Virus record (IMG/VR): IMGVR_UViG_3300042446_000849
Location: 55,377 to 119,376 of that record
Direction: 5' to 3' (one strand)
DNA from: a virus
DNA length: 64,000 nt
The position numbers were made by a program, and so were the translations under genes. Below the pieces are notes generated by a model. It did not search any database and was not told where the DNA came from. It saw nothing but the letters and a program-made list of their open reading frames with translations. How positions within the stretch are numbered: the stretch's first letter is position 1; the number at the start of each line of letters is the position of its first letter. This document shows positions 51,492-59,635 of this stretch, piece by piece.

Positions 51492-52259
51492 TTAAGGTTT
51501 CCTTTCAATATCATCTTCAATACAATTATCGCCATACTGGATTTCGATAATCTTCAATGGGACTTCAGCTTCATTGCAAAGCTGATGCCACTCTGTTTTG
51601 CCAATATGTAGACTTTCAAATTTCTCATAAGTCCCTTTTAGCTCAACATCTGTGCTTCGATTTAAACTATAAACCGTAGCTGTTCCTTCTGCAACGAACC
51701 AATGTTCTCCACGATCTTTATGTCGTTGCATGCTTAAACATTTACCAGGATCAACAGTAAGTTCTTTTAACTTTACTTCCTTGTCTTGTTCGTGTAGTAC
51801 TCGGTAATATCCCCAAACTCGATCTGTTTTTGGGGCTTTCCATTCTTGAAGAATCCAAGAACTAGAGTTCATTTTGTTTTCGCCACCTACACCGAATAAA
51901 AATTCTAGGTTATCATCTATAATATCCATTTCCGGGATATTCTCTTTTGTACGGTCTCCACCATTAGCAAAAATAATTTTTTCGTTAGGATATATCTCTC
52001 TAACTTTACGTATAGCATCCTTAGCAGAGTTATCATTGTCATCGAAGTTGATAACTCTGCCTATATCTTGTAAGGAAGCAACAATAGTTGCACGCTCTTC
52101 CCAGGGCATAAACGGCGAACCTTTTTTACGAGTCAACCATGCATCAGAATTTACACCCACAACTAACAAATCGCCTAATTTTTTAGCTGATTTAAAATAT
52201 TCGATATGACCAGAATGAATTGGATCGAAACCACCTGTTACTAAAACTATTGTTCTCAT
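51492..52259 (-). CDS. Cytidylyltransferase-cupin fusion
   Basis: A 255-residue two-domain protein. Residues 1-130 are a nucleotidyltransferase with GGFDPIHSGHIEYF (HxGH) and VVGVNSDAWLTRKKG, of the HldE/RfaE-2 cytidylyltransferase type. Residues about 145-255 are a cupin like the mannose-6-phosphate isomerase domain of ManC (VWGYYRVLHEQDKEVKLKEL; LSMQRHKDRGEHWFVAEGTA; EWHQLCN). It probably activates a sugar phosphate with CTP and isomerises it. Confidence 0.85.
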   Translation of the reverse strand: MRTIVLVTGGFDPIHSGHIEYFKSAKKLGDLLVVGVNSDAWLTRKKGSPFMPWEERATIVASLQDIGRVINFDDNDNSAKDAIRKVREIYPNEKIIFANGGDRTKENIPEMDIIDDNLEFLFGVGGENKMNSSSWILQEWKAPKTDRVWGYYRVLHEQDKEVKLKELTVDPGKCLSMQRHKDRGEHWFVAEGTATVYSLNRSTDVELKGTYEKFESLHIGKTEWHQLCNEAEVPLKIIEIQYGDNCIEDDIERKP

Positions 52260-52648
52260 TAGCGCCTCATACTTGAAATAGATTTTGCCTCATCATCACT
52301 AAAGATAGGCACAGCATTGGATTTGTGCATAGTACCAATACCGATAATGTTAGTGCCAGTATACTGAGGAATACCCTTAGTACAAACTGCACCACTATGA
52401 CCGGTGTCTAAACTCTTAATGTGATTGCTTGTTTGCCTGCCCGCAGGAGCAGATAAAGTATATGATAAAGACTCGAATGTCTTTTCTACTTTTTTCTTTT
52501 GAATTGCTTGCCCGTGTTGAGCAAGTACTTGTTGCCAGCTGCCATCAAGGTCACGAGCACGCTTTGCTTCTTCAGCAGAACGATACTTGTGTTTGCCTTT
52601 TTTCTTACCGTTTGTAGATAACCAGGGTCCAACAATATGCATTGTCAT
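52259..52648 (-). CDS. Conserved phage protein of unknown function
   Basis: A 129-residue basic protein. HIVGPWLSTNGKKKGKHKYR at the N-terminus and GTNIIGIGTMHKSNAVPIFS near the end are strongly conserved among T4-like phages. The role is unknown. It overlaps the cytidylyltransferase start by one base and has a consensus promoter 24-52 nt upstream. Confidence 0.75.
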   Translation of the reverse strand: MTMHIVGPWLSTNGKKKGKHKYRSAEEAKRARDLDGSWQQVLAQHGQAIQKKKVEKTFESLSYTLSAPAGRQTSNHIKSLDTGHSGAVCTKGIPQYTGTNIIGIGTMHKSNAVPIFSDDEAKSISSMRR

Positions 52649-52671
52649 AAAAACTCCATTACGAATAATTA

Positions 52672-52700
52672 ATTATAACATCTTTTGACGATGTTGTCAA
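52672..52700 (-). promoter_or_regulatory. Consensus sigma-70 promoter
   Basis: TTGACA (52700-52695), 17-nt spacer ending in GATGT, TATAAT (52677-52672), upstream of the gene starting at 52648. The stop codon of the proposed frameshift extension (52699-52697) lies within this -35. Confidence 0.8.
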
Positions 52701-52851
52701 GTCTTATCAAAAGCCCTAAATTTATGTTCAAGAAACATTCTACTATCGTGATTAGGATCGTCGGGAATCGTTCCTTGATCTGACCATTGTTCTTTTGGCA
52801 CAGAAACTGGTTTTTCTTTGAACCAGGTCAGGATGCGTTCAAAGAATCCGT
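52697..52851 (-). other. Probable -1 frame extension of the 163-residue protein
   Basis: This frame encodes 51 further residues beginning DGFFERILTWFKEKPVSVP and ending EHKFRAFDKT, then TGA. It has no ATG, GTG or TTG between the preceding in-frame stop (TAA, at the AATAAG codons near 52886) and the slip site, so it can only be reached by frameshifting, apart from a late internal ATG that would leave 13 residues. The composition (aromatic, Lys, Pro) is protein-like. Confidence 0.65.
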
Positions 52852-52873
52852 CTTTTTTGCCTTCGGTTCTCCC
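52814..52873 (-). promoter_or_regulatory. dnaX-like programmed -1 frameshift cassette
   Basis: On the minus strand: GGGAG (52873-52869), 10 nt, slippery A AAA AAG (52858-52852, in frame as GCA AAA AAG), 5-nt spacer, then TTCTTTGAAC (52846-52837), 13-nt loop, GTTCAAAGAA (52823-52814), a perfect 10-bp stem. The zero-frame stop lies in the loop. Order and spacings match the E. coli dnaX frameshift signal. Confidence 0.75.
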
Positions 52874-53319
52874 AATGGCGGAATGATTGGCTTATTAGGC
52901 AATAGACCAGGAAAAGCTTCTCTTACCAAATCTTCTTTCAATGATTTGTATTTAGTTTGTAGTTTTCTATCTTTAGCTAGACACACTGCTTCAGCTTCTG
53001 TCCAATGAATGCCTTCAAGCAATTGAATAAACAACTGCTCTTTTCTAGCGCGAGTCAAATTAACATCATTTTGTAACCAAATATAAAAACGTCTAAATTC
53101 TACATAAAGATTTGACTCAGAATAACCTGCAGGTATAGATGTATCCTTTTTGTAAGGAGGCTCACCTTCAGGTAAACTCATTTTAACATTTGGATCAAAA
53201 TTAATTTGCAACATCCCTTTTAGAATAGGATGGTCATATGCTCTTAATGTTTTAATCTTGGCTTCTTTGGAGCCAGCCTTTTCAACTTCATCAAAAATCT
53301 GTGGGATAGATGTTTTCAC
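52828..53319 (-). CDS. Conserved T4-like phage protein (DUF6433-like), GTG start
   Basis: A 163-residue protein; ILKGMLQINFDPNVKMSLPE, then LYVEFRRFYIWLQND and RKEQLFIQLLEGIHWTEAEA are conserved in T4-like phages of aquatic bacteria (DUF6433 by recollection). The start is GTG at 53319 with GAGGAA seven bases before. The 3' end carries a frameshift cassette that would give a 207-residue form. Function unknown. Confidence 0.75.
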   Translation of the reverse strand: MKTSIPQIFDEVEKAGSKEAKIKTLRAYDHPILKGMLQINFDPNVKMSLPEGEPPYKKDTSIPAGYSESNLYVEFRRFYIWLQNDVNLTRARKEQLFIQLLEGIHWTEAEAVCLAKDRKLQTKYKSLKEDLVREAFPGLLPNKPIIPPLGEPKAKKTDSLNAS

Positions 53320-53320
53320 T

Positions 53321-54202
53321 TTAAAATTCCTCTATAACTTCTAGCATGTTCTTCATTTTATGTTCAACAAAGAAAGTTAATAATTTACTTTTATCTTTTG
53401 TCGGCTTATCGGTATAAGTATTTATAATAGATTCTTTAATTGAAGTTGGGATGCAATCAAAACTAACTAGTTTGCGATTACGCTCATAATTTGTTTTGAA
53501 CTCAGCATCCTGTGGCATAGCATCAAAATCTTTATACCATATATCCAATTTATCTTGTCTAATAGCTTTTTGTCTTGTACCGGTTACAATACTATCATCT
53601 GCAGAAAGAACATTGGGGATACCATCACCCTTGTCACCTCGAATAATATGTTCAAACAAATATTTTTCTGGGCTAATATCTGATTTTACATATTTCTTTT
53701 GAATAGGTGAAAATTGTTTAACATTCTCATATTTTTGCAATTGAATAAAGTCATGATCGCCTGATAATACTAAGAATGGTTTTGGTTCTGAAAACAATAC
53801 ATTACTAGTATCATTTGTCTGAGACCATTCTGCCAATACTGCAATCACGTCATCTGCTTCTGCGCCATCGACATTAATTACTTTATATGGGAAGAATACA
53901 TCAATCTCACTCCTAATAAGATTCAATGCTTCAAAAATTTGTTTCCAATCTAAGCCAGATGCTTCACGAGCTTTTTTCCTACCGGCCTTATAGAACTTAA
54001 ATGCTTCTCTGCGCCAATAATTTTGATTGTCGCAAGCAATCACAATCTCGCCAAATTCTTTACCGAATTTTTGTTTATAGCTTCTAATAGAATTTAGAAT
54101 CATATGACGCAGAAGTGGTACTTGCACTTCGATGTCATTGCGGCTGCCAATCTCCATCATAAGATTAGAAATGGCTGTTTGATTAAAGTCAACTACGATC
54201 AT
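53321..54202 (-). CDS. rnh: 5'-3' exonuclease/RNase H (T4 Rnh type)
   Basis: A 293-residue FEN-like nuclease that removes RNA primers. Acidic metal ligands are visible in MIVVDFNQTA, VINVDGAEADDVIAVL and LVLSGDHDFIQLQ, and the helix-turn RGDKGDGIPN is the usual H3TH signature. Size equals T4 RNase H (305). Its position near dsbA recalls the T4 33-dsbA-rnh order. Confidence 0.92.
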   Translation of the reverse strand: MIVVDFNQTAISNLMMEIGSRNDIEVQVPLLRHMILNSIRSYKQKFGKEFGEIVIACDNQNYWRREAFKFYKAGRKKAREASGLDWKQIFEALNLIRSEIDVFFPYKVINVDGAEADDVIAVLAEWSQTNDTSNVLFSEPKPFLVLSGDHDFIQLQKYENVKQFSPIQKKYVKSDISPEKYLFEHIIRGDKGDGIPNVLSADDSIVTGTRQKAIRQDKLDIWYKDFDAMPQDAEFKTNYERNRKLVSFDCIPTSIKESIINTYTDKPTKDKSKLLTFFVEHKMKNMLEVIEEF

Positions 54203-54213
54203 GATATATTTTC

Positions 54214-55161
54214 TTAAGTTAGTTTTACTGTTACACTATTTGTTGGCGGCGTTACTTCAGTACTGACAGATGCAATGACATTACCGTAAATATCATAATA
54301 TGCTGCACCCGATTCATTTTGTTGTTGAATCGCTGCCGCATAAACTGACAATGTTTGTTTAACATTTGATTTTAATGTCAGATCAAATACTTGATTACCG
54401 CAACCTGATAACAAATTATAAACAATCTGTGTAATTTGAGAAGTTACTGCACTTCTAATTGCTGCCTTGTTTACTATTGTATTGAAGTTTAAATTAAATC
54501 CGTCGATTGTTGTTTTAAATGTTGCCAAAGCAGTAACTACATCAGCAATACCCAATCCACTTGTTAATTTTGCGGTAATAGCATCAATTAAGTCTTTGGT
54601 TTTTAATGATTCTGTTAATGCTTTAAGGTCAATATCAGGAACGTCACCGTTAGGTGTACATCCACTGCCCAATAAATCTTGTAAAGAACAACCACCGGCA
54701 TTAGCTGACCCTGAAGCTGGTCCTACTCCCGACAATCTATCAGTATTTGTTTTAAAATCTTGTAATGCCGTTTTATTAGCAACAAGAGCCGCTTTTTGAG
54801 CAGTTAGTGTTGCATCGCCTGGACTTGAAACAAGACCATCATCAACAGTCGCTATCCTAGCATCAATGCCTGCAATAGCAGCGGTGATAGATGTACCAAC
54901 TGGATTTTGGTATAGTTGCCCGCCAATTTTTTCCATGACATCTGAAAAATCACTAGCAGCCGCCTGCGCCGCATTTATAGTTGCGGTTACTTGATCAATT
55001 AGTTGTTTAATTTCCAATAACCCAGTTGGTATCAAACCACCTTGAGCGGCCTGTGCTTTGCCTTGGCTCAACTGAGAATAAAGTTGTTGTAATGGATTGC
55101 CGCCTATCTGAGATAAAATAATCTTGATAAGCGAGCAATATGTTAATTTTAACACTGACAT
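54214..55161 (-). CDS. Unknown helical protein
   Basis: A 315-residue protein rich in Ala, Leu and Gln with long helices (LLEIKQLIDQVTATINAAQA) and two small Cys-containing stretches (GGCSLQDLLGSGC; LLSGCGNQVFD). It resembles proteins of unknown function in marine T4-like phages; a virion role is possible. No catalytic motif. Confidence 0.6.
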   Translation of the reverse strand: MSVLKLTYCSLIKIILSQIGGNPLQQLYSQLSQGKAQAAQGGLIPTGLLEIKQLIDQVTATINAAQAAASDFSDVMEKIGGQLYQNPVGTSITAAIAGIDARIATVDDGLVSSPGDATLTAQKAALVANKTALQDFKTNTDRLSGVGPASGSANAGGCSLQDLLGSGCTPNGDVPDIDLKALTESLKTKDLIDAITAKLTSGLGIADVVTALATFKTTIDGFNLNFNTIVNKAAIRSAVTSQITQIVYNLLSGCGNQVFDLTLKSNVKQTLSVYAAAIQQQNESGAAYYDIYGNVIASVSTEVTPPTNSVTVKLT

Positions 55162-55165
55162 ATAG

Positions 55166-56290
55166 TTACCTCATAATTCGTAAAATGATTGTATCTATAT
55201 TTATCCTACCATTAACCGCTTGTTCTTTAGCCTTAATATCATTGATGTATGTTCGCAACTTAACTTTGCCTGCACCCATTAGATCTTTAATTTGTTCTGC
55301 AGGTTTACGTAGTGTCTTTTGCTTAGATTTATCTGGTGACCAATTTTGCAAAGCCGACCCCTTAACAGTCATACCTTTTGTAGACTCAGACGTATAAACT
55401 GCTAGCTTACGAGTTTTAGTATTAAATAACCAGACTTGTTCTGCACCTACAAGATCAATTGCTTTTGCAGATGTCAACCCAAGTTCTTCATCTTTAACTT
55501 TATACTTAAGAGATTTAATCTGTGTGACTGCAGGCTTTTCTCTTACTGCTCGAGGTTTGCGATTTGCTTTCTTAAATTGTGAGTATTTCTCGCAATCAGC
55601 AATAAATGCCTCAAATAGCTTAACTAAGTTCTTTAGTTTGCGTTTATTGATATTAGAATAACCCTCAATCGTTTGAGAATCTTTAGTATCAACGACTGCA
55701 TTATATTGATCTAATTTTTTCTGTGCCCATTCTTTAATGTCTGAAACATATGGTCCAGGAATTTGATTAGATTTTAAATTATTGTATAAATTAATCTCAA
55801 CATCATTCTTAATGAAGTCATCAATCAATCCTTCGACTTCGCCAATATACTCAGAAGTCTTTTCCTTCATTACATCTTGAATAGAAGGTTTTTTAACTGT
55901 GCCAATAGGCGTTACAACCTTAGCAACAGACTTTTTATTGTAGAATCTGTTTTTGCCTAACCGAATCAATTCATCAAGTGCATTATTAAAACCTTGCATA
56001 TGAGTAGGTGATAATTTTGCGCCTTGAAGAACTAGTCTAGCAACCCAACCATACGTAATATGAACATCTTTCTCTTCAATTTCAGAAAAATATTTCGCAT
56101 CTTCTGGTCTATTATGTTTAATATAATATTCGTAATACTTGTAAGAGTCAGCACGAGTCTTTTCTGCAGAATACCAATTATTAATACGCATCAAGTCTGC
56201 GTTATAGTTTACAGAAATAGGATCAAGGTGCGAAACCGTAGGTTCCGAACCATATGTGCGACTCAAATCATGTTCACGTTTAGATGCCAA
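55166..56290 (-). CDS. Conserved phage protein of unknown function, TTG start
   Basis: A 374-residue protein. LIRLGKNRFYNKKSVAKVVT in the middle and VWLFNTKTRKLAVYTSEST near residue 300 belong to a family found next to recombination genes in aquatic T4-like phages; role unknown. The start is TTG at 56290, with AGGGGA six bases upstream and an 11-base overlap with the gene above. The C-terminal half is basic and lysine-rich. Confidence 0.7.
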   Translation of the reverse strand: MASKREHDLSRTYGSEPTVSHLDPISVNYNADLMRINNWYSAEKTRADSYKYYEYYIKHNRPEDAKYFSEIEEKDVHITYGWVARLVLQGAKLSPTHMQGFNNALDELIRLGKNRFYNKKSVAKVVTPIGTVKKPSIQDVMKEKTSEYIGEVEGLIDDFIKNDVEINLYNNLKSNQIPGPYVSDIKEWAQKKLDQYNAVVDTKDSQTIEGYSNINKRKLKNLVKLFEAFIADCEKYSQFKKANRKPRAVREKPAVTQIKSLKYKVKDEELGLTSAKAIDLVGAEQVWLFNTKTRKLAVYTSESTKGMTVKGSALQNWSPDKSKQKTLRKPAEQIKDLMGAGKVKLRTYINDIKAKEQAVNGRINIDTIILRIMR

Positions 56291-56597
56291 TTTTATCCCC
56301 TATTGTAAATTTAATTTCTCTGATAGAATCATACCTACACGATCGCCATTCGTTTTTCTCTAAATCAAAAACAGAAAGCACGTCGTCATTTTCTTTTCTG
56401 ACGCGATCTGTTTTCTTTTCTAGAATCGGTAACGATGATTCGATAAGAGTACACTTCATTTTTCTTATTGTATCATCTTTCTTCAAGAAAGTCAAATTCA
56501 CAATGTCCGTTCTAAGAACGCCTTGTAACCATTCCCTAAATAACTTCTGTTCTTTCGAATCGGCTTCTTTATACCAAGTTGGGGATTCTAAATTCAT
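56280..56597 (-). CDS. SH3-like small protein (DUF2693-type)
   Basis: A 105-residue protein: LTFLKKDDTIRKMKCTLIES and LSVFDLEKNEWRSCRYDSIR match the small beta-barrel family DUF2693, common in T4-like phages. It overlaps the glycosyltransferase-like gene by 29 nt. Function unknown. Confidence 0.75.
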   Translation of the reverse strand: MNLESPTWYKEADSKEQKLFREWLQGVLRTDIVNLTFLKKDDTIRKMKCTLIESSLPILEKKTDRVRKENDDVLSVFDLEKNEWRSCRYDSIREIKFTIGDKIGI

Positions 56598-57675
56598 TTT
56601 GTACGGCTTTCAAAATAGTTTCCACGCGATTATCGACATGGTAATTGTTCATAATTAAATTGTGACGAGCTAAAATGCCGTCTTTACCGGTTTCATCAAA
56701 TATTTTATTTGCTTTTTCAGTAATTGGTAATGGATTTTGAATATCTTCATAATCATAGAATAAAATATAATCATGCATATTAACAATATCTCTATGATAT
56801 TTTAATGAGCGAGGAACGATTGGAATTCCTCCAGTAATTAAAGCATCGTATATTCGAATTGGCGCATCATTCAATACTGGAACAATCCAATGTGCTTTAT
56901 GACTGCACCATTCGGTAAATCGATCCAACATATCTCGGCTATGATAAGAACCATCTACTAATTTTACATTTGGCAATGTTTTATGTAGTGTGGTTAAATT
57001 CTTTTGACGTAATGGGAATTGCGGATATTCAATGTGTGTTCCTAATGGATCATTGCTACGATCTGTGTCTGTAATAAGATTTAAATGTTCTTTTAAATAT
57101 TCTTTAGACCATTGAATAGTACCAGACCCAACCGGGCCTGCCATGATATTATTAAATCTTGATAATGGTTCAAGATTATCAGAGTGTGTTGGTACGTAAA
57201 GATCACATGACGCAGCTAGCATACCTGACAGAGCAAACCAGTGGTGGTTATCAAAATCCCAAATAACGAATGCAGATGTAGGTGAATTTAAATACAATTC
57301 GATAAAACGATTTAAATTATTATCAGTCATCACATTGTTATTACTTAAAATAACAACTGAGTTCTCAAATACCTTTGGTGCCGAATTCATATTAAAGAAG
57401 TGCATATTTGCACCTTTTGGTTTATATGTAACAGCATGGAAAATATGGTCAGTTAAGTAAACTTGTCCTGAAAAGTTTTTGCTTAAATTTTCAGCAAGGT
57501 TTCTTACTCGAATATTTTTCAAGCGAACCATATCATAAATTAAATCTTGTTGAGATTGAGCACTAGTTCCAGCAATTGACTGGGCAATGTTATTTGCAAT
57601 GCCATTGGTAGAGCTAATGTAATCAACTAGATTTGTTGGTGGCGGCGGTGTATCCATATTATAAAATACTGACAT
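56569..57675 (-). CDS. Glycosyltransferase-like protein
   Basis: A 368-residue protein. NDAPIRIYDALITGGIPIVP with later YHRDIVNMHDYILFYDYED is the donor-binding pattern of GT-B-type transferases (the Glu/Asp-x7-Gly-x-Pro loop region). The N-terminal half has a Rossmann-like segment (VYLTDHIFHAVTYK; VVILSNNNVMTDNN). It could glycosylate virion protein or DNA; the sugar cluster supplies likely donors. Call at family level only. Confidence 0.65.
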   Translation of the reverse strand: MSVFYNMDTPPPPTNLVDYISSTNGIANNIAQSIAGTSAQSQQDLIYDMVRLKNIRVRNLAENLSKNFSGQVYLTDHIFHAVTYKPKGANMHFFNMNSAPKVFENSVVILSNNNVMTDNNLNRFIELYLNSPTSAFVIWDFDNHHWFALSGMLAASCDLYVPTHSDNLEPLSRFNNIMAGPVGSGTIQWSKEYLKEHLNLITDTDRSNDPLGTHIEYPQFPLRQKNLTTLHKTLPNVKLVDGSYHSRDMLDRFTEWCSHKAHWIVPVLNDAPIRIYDALITGGIPIVPRSLKYHRDIVNMHDYILFYDYEDIQNPLPITEKANKIFDETGKDGILARHNLIMNNYHVDNRVETILKAVQNEFRIPNLV

Positions 57676-57923
57676 TATTCGTAATCCTCTTCGTCATCTA
57701 AATTTCTATTATTTGCCAGATTTCTAATTCTATTTTGTAAATGATCTAAAATAAGAACATGACATTTATCTGGGCCTACAGTTTGATCAAATACCTCAAA
57801 CACTCTTTGTAACATTGCGCAATTAAACATTAATAAATCTTCATCATTGTCGCACATCATCAGTTGGCGATCTACGGGTTTCATTAGATCTCGCATACGG
57901 TTTTCTACTTTTGAATCTTTCAA
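57675..57923 (-). CDS. Conserved small acidic protein, TTG start
   Basis: An 82-residue protein; the core is LLMFNCAMLQRVFEVFDQTV, then GPDKCHVLILDHL. The start is TTG at 57923 with AGAGG seven bases upstream, one base before the stop of the gene upstream. It overlaps the glycosyltransferase start by one base. No function recognised. Confidence 0.65.
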   Translation of the reverse strand: MKDSKVENRMRDLMKPVDRQLMMCDNDEDLLMFNCAMLQRVFEVFDQTVGPDKCHVLILDHLQNRIRNLANNRNLDDEEDYE

Positions 57924-58088
57924 TTAACGACCTCTGCCGACTTTCTTTTGAATGGCTTTATTCAGTATAGGAAGATTTTTTGGTCTTACTGTGTTTGCTA
58001 ATGCCTGCAAGTCTGCTAAAGGTTTCGAATGTAATTTTGGTTTTCCTGATTTCGTTGTATTGGTATCAAGCTCTTTATTGTTTGCCAT
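57924..58088 (-). CDS. 54-residue basic protein, easily missed
   Basis: MANNKELDTNTTKSGKPKLH and ending IQKKVGRGR, 54 residues, ATG at 58088. It sits exactly between the phosphomannomutase gene and the 82-residue gene, has a consensus promoter 58-86 nt upstream, and ends with a GGTCG-rich stop region used by its neighbour. Basic, with no recognised family; a nucleic-acid-binding role is a guess. Confidence 0.7.
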   Translation of the reverse strand: MANNKELDTNTTKSGKPKLHSKPLADLQALANTVRPKNLPILNKAIQKKVGRGR

Positions 58089-58100
58089 AATGTCTCCATT

Positions 58101-58799
58101 TTAAAATGCTTTTAGTTTTTGCCAAGTATCCATCCAATTAAGTACATTATAACACCCACCTATATTGTTGTCAATAATAACTTTACCTAAAGGATAATCA
58201 TTACCCACCTTATCCATACGGTCTCCGAAGAAATGAACTTCTTTTTCGTCTGGTAAATATTTGAGTATTTGAGATTTGTCGGCGCCTTTGGCAAATATGT
58301 CAATGCCCGTTTCGCCCCCGACAACGGCCTGTACAGTAGACCATTTGTTGTTGATTTCGTTTGCAATATGCTCTCGCTCAAGATGAATTCTATCCCATTG
58401 ATAGTATTCGTCTCTTTCAATACCTATAGCATTACGACCAACTATTGAAAAGTTTAACATCCCGATTCTTTCTTCGAAATGTTTACCATATTTAAAATTA
58501 TATCTAGAATAATACAGTTTGTTTTCAAGAAATAGCCATAAATCATCAGGACATTTCCAATCGCTTTTGTAGATTAATTTACCTTGTTGATAAATTGCAT
58601 TACCTGAGCAATTGAAAGAAAACCTGGCTTTGTTGACCAGGTCTTCTCCAAGCTGTTCTATAGTTTTTTCAAGATCAGATCCTGTCACAAATGCAACAGG
58701 ATGTTGATCCATAAAATTATTAAACCAAACTTTAAATTCATTATCTATAACGCCACGACTCGGTGTGAGTGTGCCATCCACATCAAATATAAAATACAT
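58101..58799 (-). CDS. Phosphomannomutase-like HAD phosphatase
   Basis: A 232-residue HAD protein. FDVDGTLTPSRG is motif I (Asp4/Asp6), FVTGSDLEKTI motif II, and AVVGGETGIDIFAKGADKSQ plus VHFFGDRMDKVGNDYPLG motif IV, the pattern of eukaryotic-type phosphomannomutase. It would interconvert mannose-6- and mannose-1-phosphate, feeding GDP-mannose. It fits with the Nudix hydrolase at 59.6 kb. Confidence 0.82.
   Translation of the reverse strand: MYFIFDVDGTLTPSRGVIDNEFKVWFNNFMDQHPVAFVTGSDLEKTIEQLGEDLVNKARFSFNCSGNAIYQQGKLIYKSDWKCPDDLWLFLENKLYYSRYNFKYGKHFEERIGMLNFSIVGRNAIGIERDEYYQWDRIHLEREHIANEINNKWSTVQAVVGGETGIDIFAKGADKSQILKYLPDEKEVHFFGDRMDKVGNDYPLGKVIIDNNIGGCYNVLNWMDTWQKLKAF
58146..58174 (-). promoter_or_regulatory. 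Consensus sigma-70 promoter inside the phosphomannomutase gene
   Basis: TTGACA (58174-58169), 17-nt spacer ending in GGGTGT, TATAAT (58151-58146), driving the 54-residue gene and those downstream. Confidence 0.75.
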
Positions 58800-58810
58800 A
58801 ATAAATTACC

Positions 58811-59227
58811 TTATGCTTTACCTTCTACTTTTTCTTTTGTACGGCCATAAGCAGCGATACCAAGAACGGCACCCATTGCAATATGATATAGCCCAGCACC
58901 TTGAAGTGTTAAAGGTTGCCATTGGCTCGTAACTTGACCTGCGGACATTGCTTGAAGCAATGACCATAAGATTGGAAATACAACAAAGTCTGCTGTACAG
59001 GTCATCATGTAGACCCAACCCATAACAGGCCGCCATTTTTTGTTGATCCAATCTGTACTATCTTTATCATGTGCAACTAGTACATCTGCACCGGAGTGCA
59101 TTGCACCACCGGGGCTTTTTAACATCTCAGGATTACCAGATTGGTATCCTGTAGGTGGGGTTGCGTTAGTATTAAAAGGCGTTGGATTTCTTTTTTCTTC
59201 TTCAGCGTGATCGTCCCAATTTGCCAT
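58811..59227 (-). CDS. Holin (3-TM family)
   Basis: A 138-residue protein with a polar N-terminal 60 residues and hydrophobic C-terminal segments (WVYMMTCTADFVVFPILWSL, then GAGLYHIAMGAVLGIAAYG). WRPVMGWVYMMTCTADFVV followed by PLTLQGAGLYH is typical of the phage 3-TM holin family. It would release the GH19 endolysin through the inner membrane. Confidence 0.8.
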   Translation of the reverse strand: MANWDDHAEEEKRNPTPFNTNATPPTGYQSGNPEMLKSPGGAMHSGADVLVAHDKDSTDWINKKWRPVMGWVYMMTCTADFVVFPILWSLLQAMSAGQVTSQWQPLTLQGAGLYHIAMGAVLGIAAYGRTKEKVEGKA

Positions 59228-59242
59228 TTTTATCCCTTTTTT

Positions 59243-59548
59243 TTATTTTTTTATCTTTTTTGCTCTTGGAGCCTTTGATGCAGCTGTTTTTCTAGCTCTT
59301 GTAGCCACTGGTGCAGTTACAGCTGCTACTACGACAGGGTCTGCCGGTGTAGCAATTAGTTCGGCTGGTGCTTGACCTTGTGCCTCGACCACAACATCTG
59401 CAGGAGCAGGTGCTGGAGCAGTTGGCGCTTCGGCAGCGGCGGCAATAGCAGGTGATGCATTGATTTTTTCTTGTCTTGCTGCAAGATCAAGAGTTGGTTC
59501 TTCTGTTTTCTTTGGTTCTAACCCAAACAATCTTCTTAAAATACTCAT
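59243..59548 (-). CDS. Ala/Pro/Lys-rich low-complexity protein next to holin
   Basis: A 101-residue protein: short amphipathic N-terminus (MSILRRLFGLEPKK), long Ala/Pro/Val tract (IAAAAEAPTAPAPAPADVVV), and a strongly basic C-terminus (ASKAPRAKKIKK) reminiscent of histone-like tails. Role unknown. Confidence 0.6.
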   Translation of the reverse strand: MSILRRLFGLEPKKTEEPTLDLAARQEKINASPAIAAAAEAPTAPAPAPADVVVEAQGQAPAELIATPADPVVVAAVTAPVATRARKTAASKAPRAKKIKK

Positions 59549-59635
59549 TTCAGTATCCTTTTATAGTTAATATTAAAAGTCACGGCAAGAACCGCAACAG
59601 CATTATATATTTAACACAATTCACACCTCACTATT

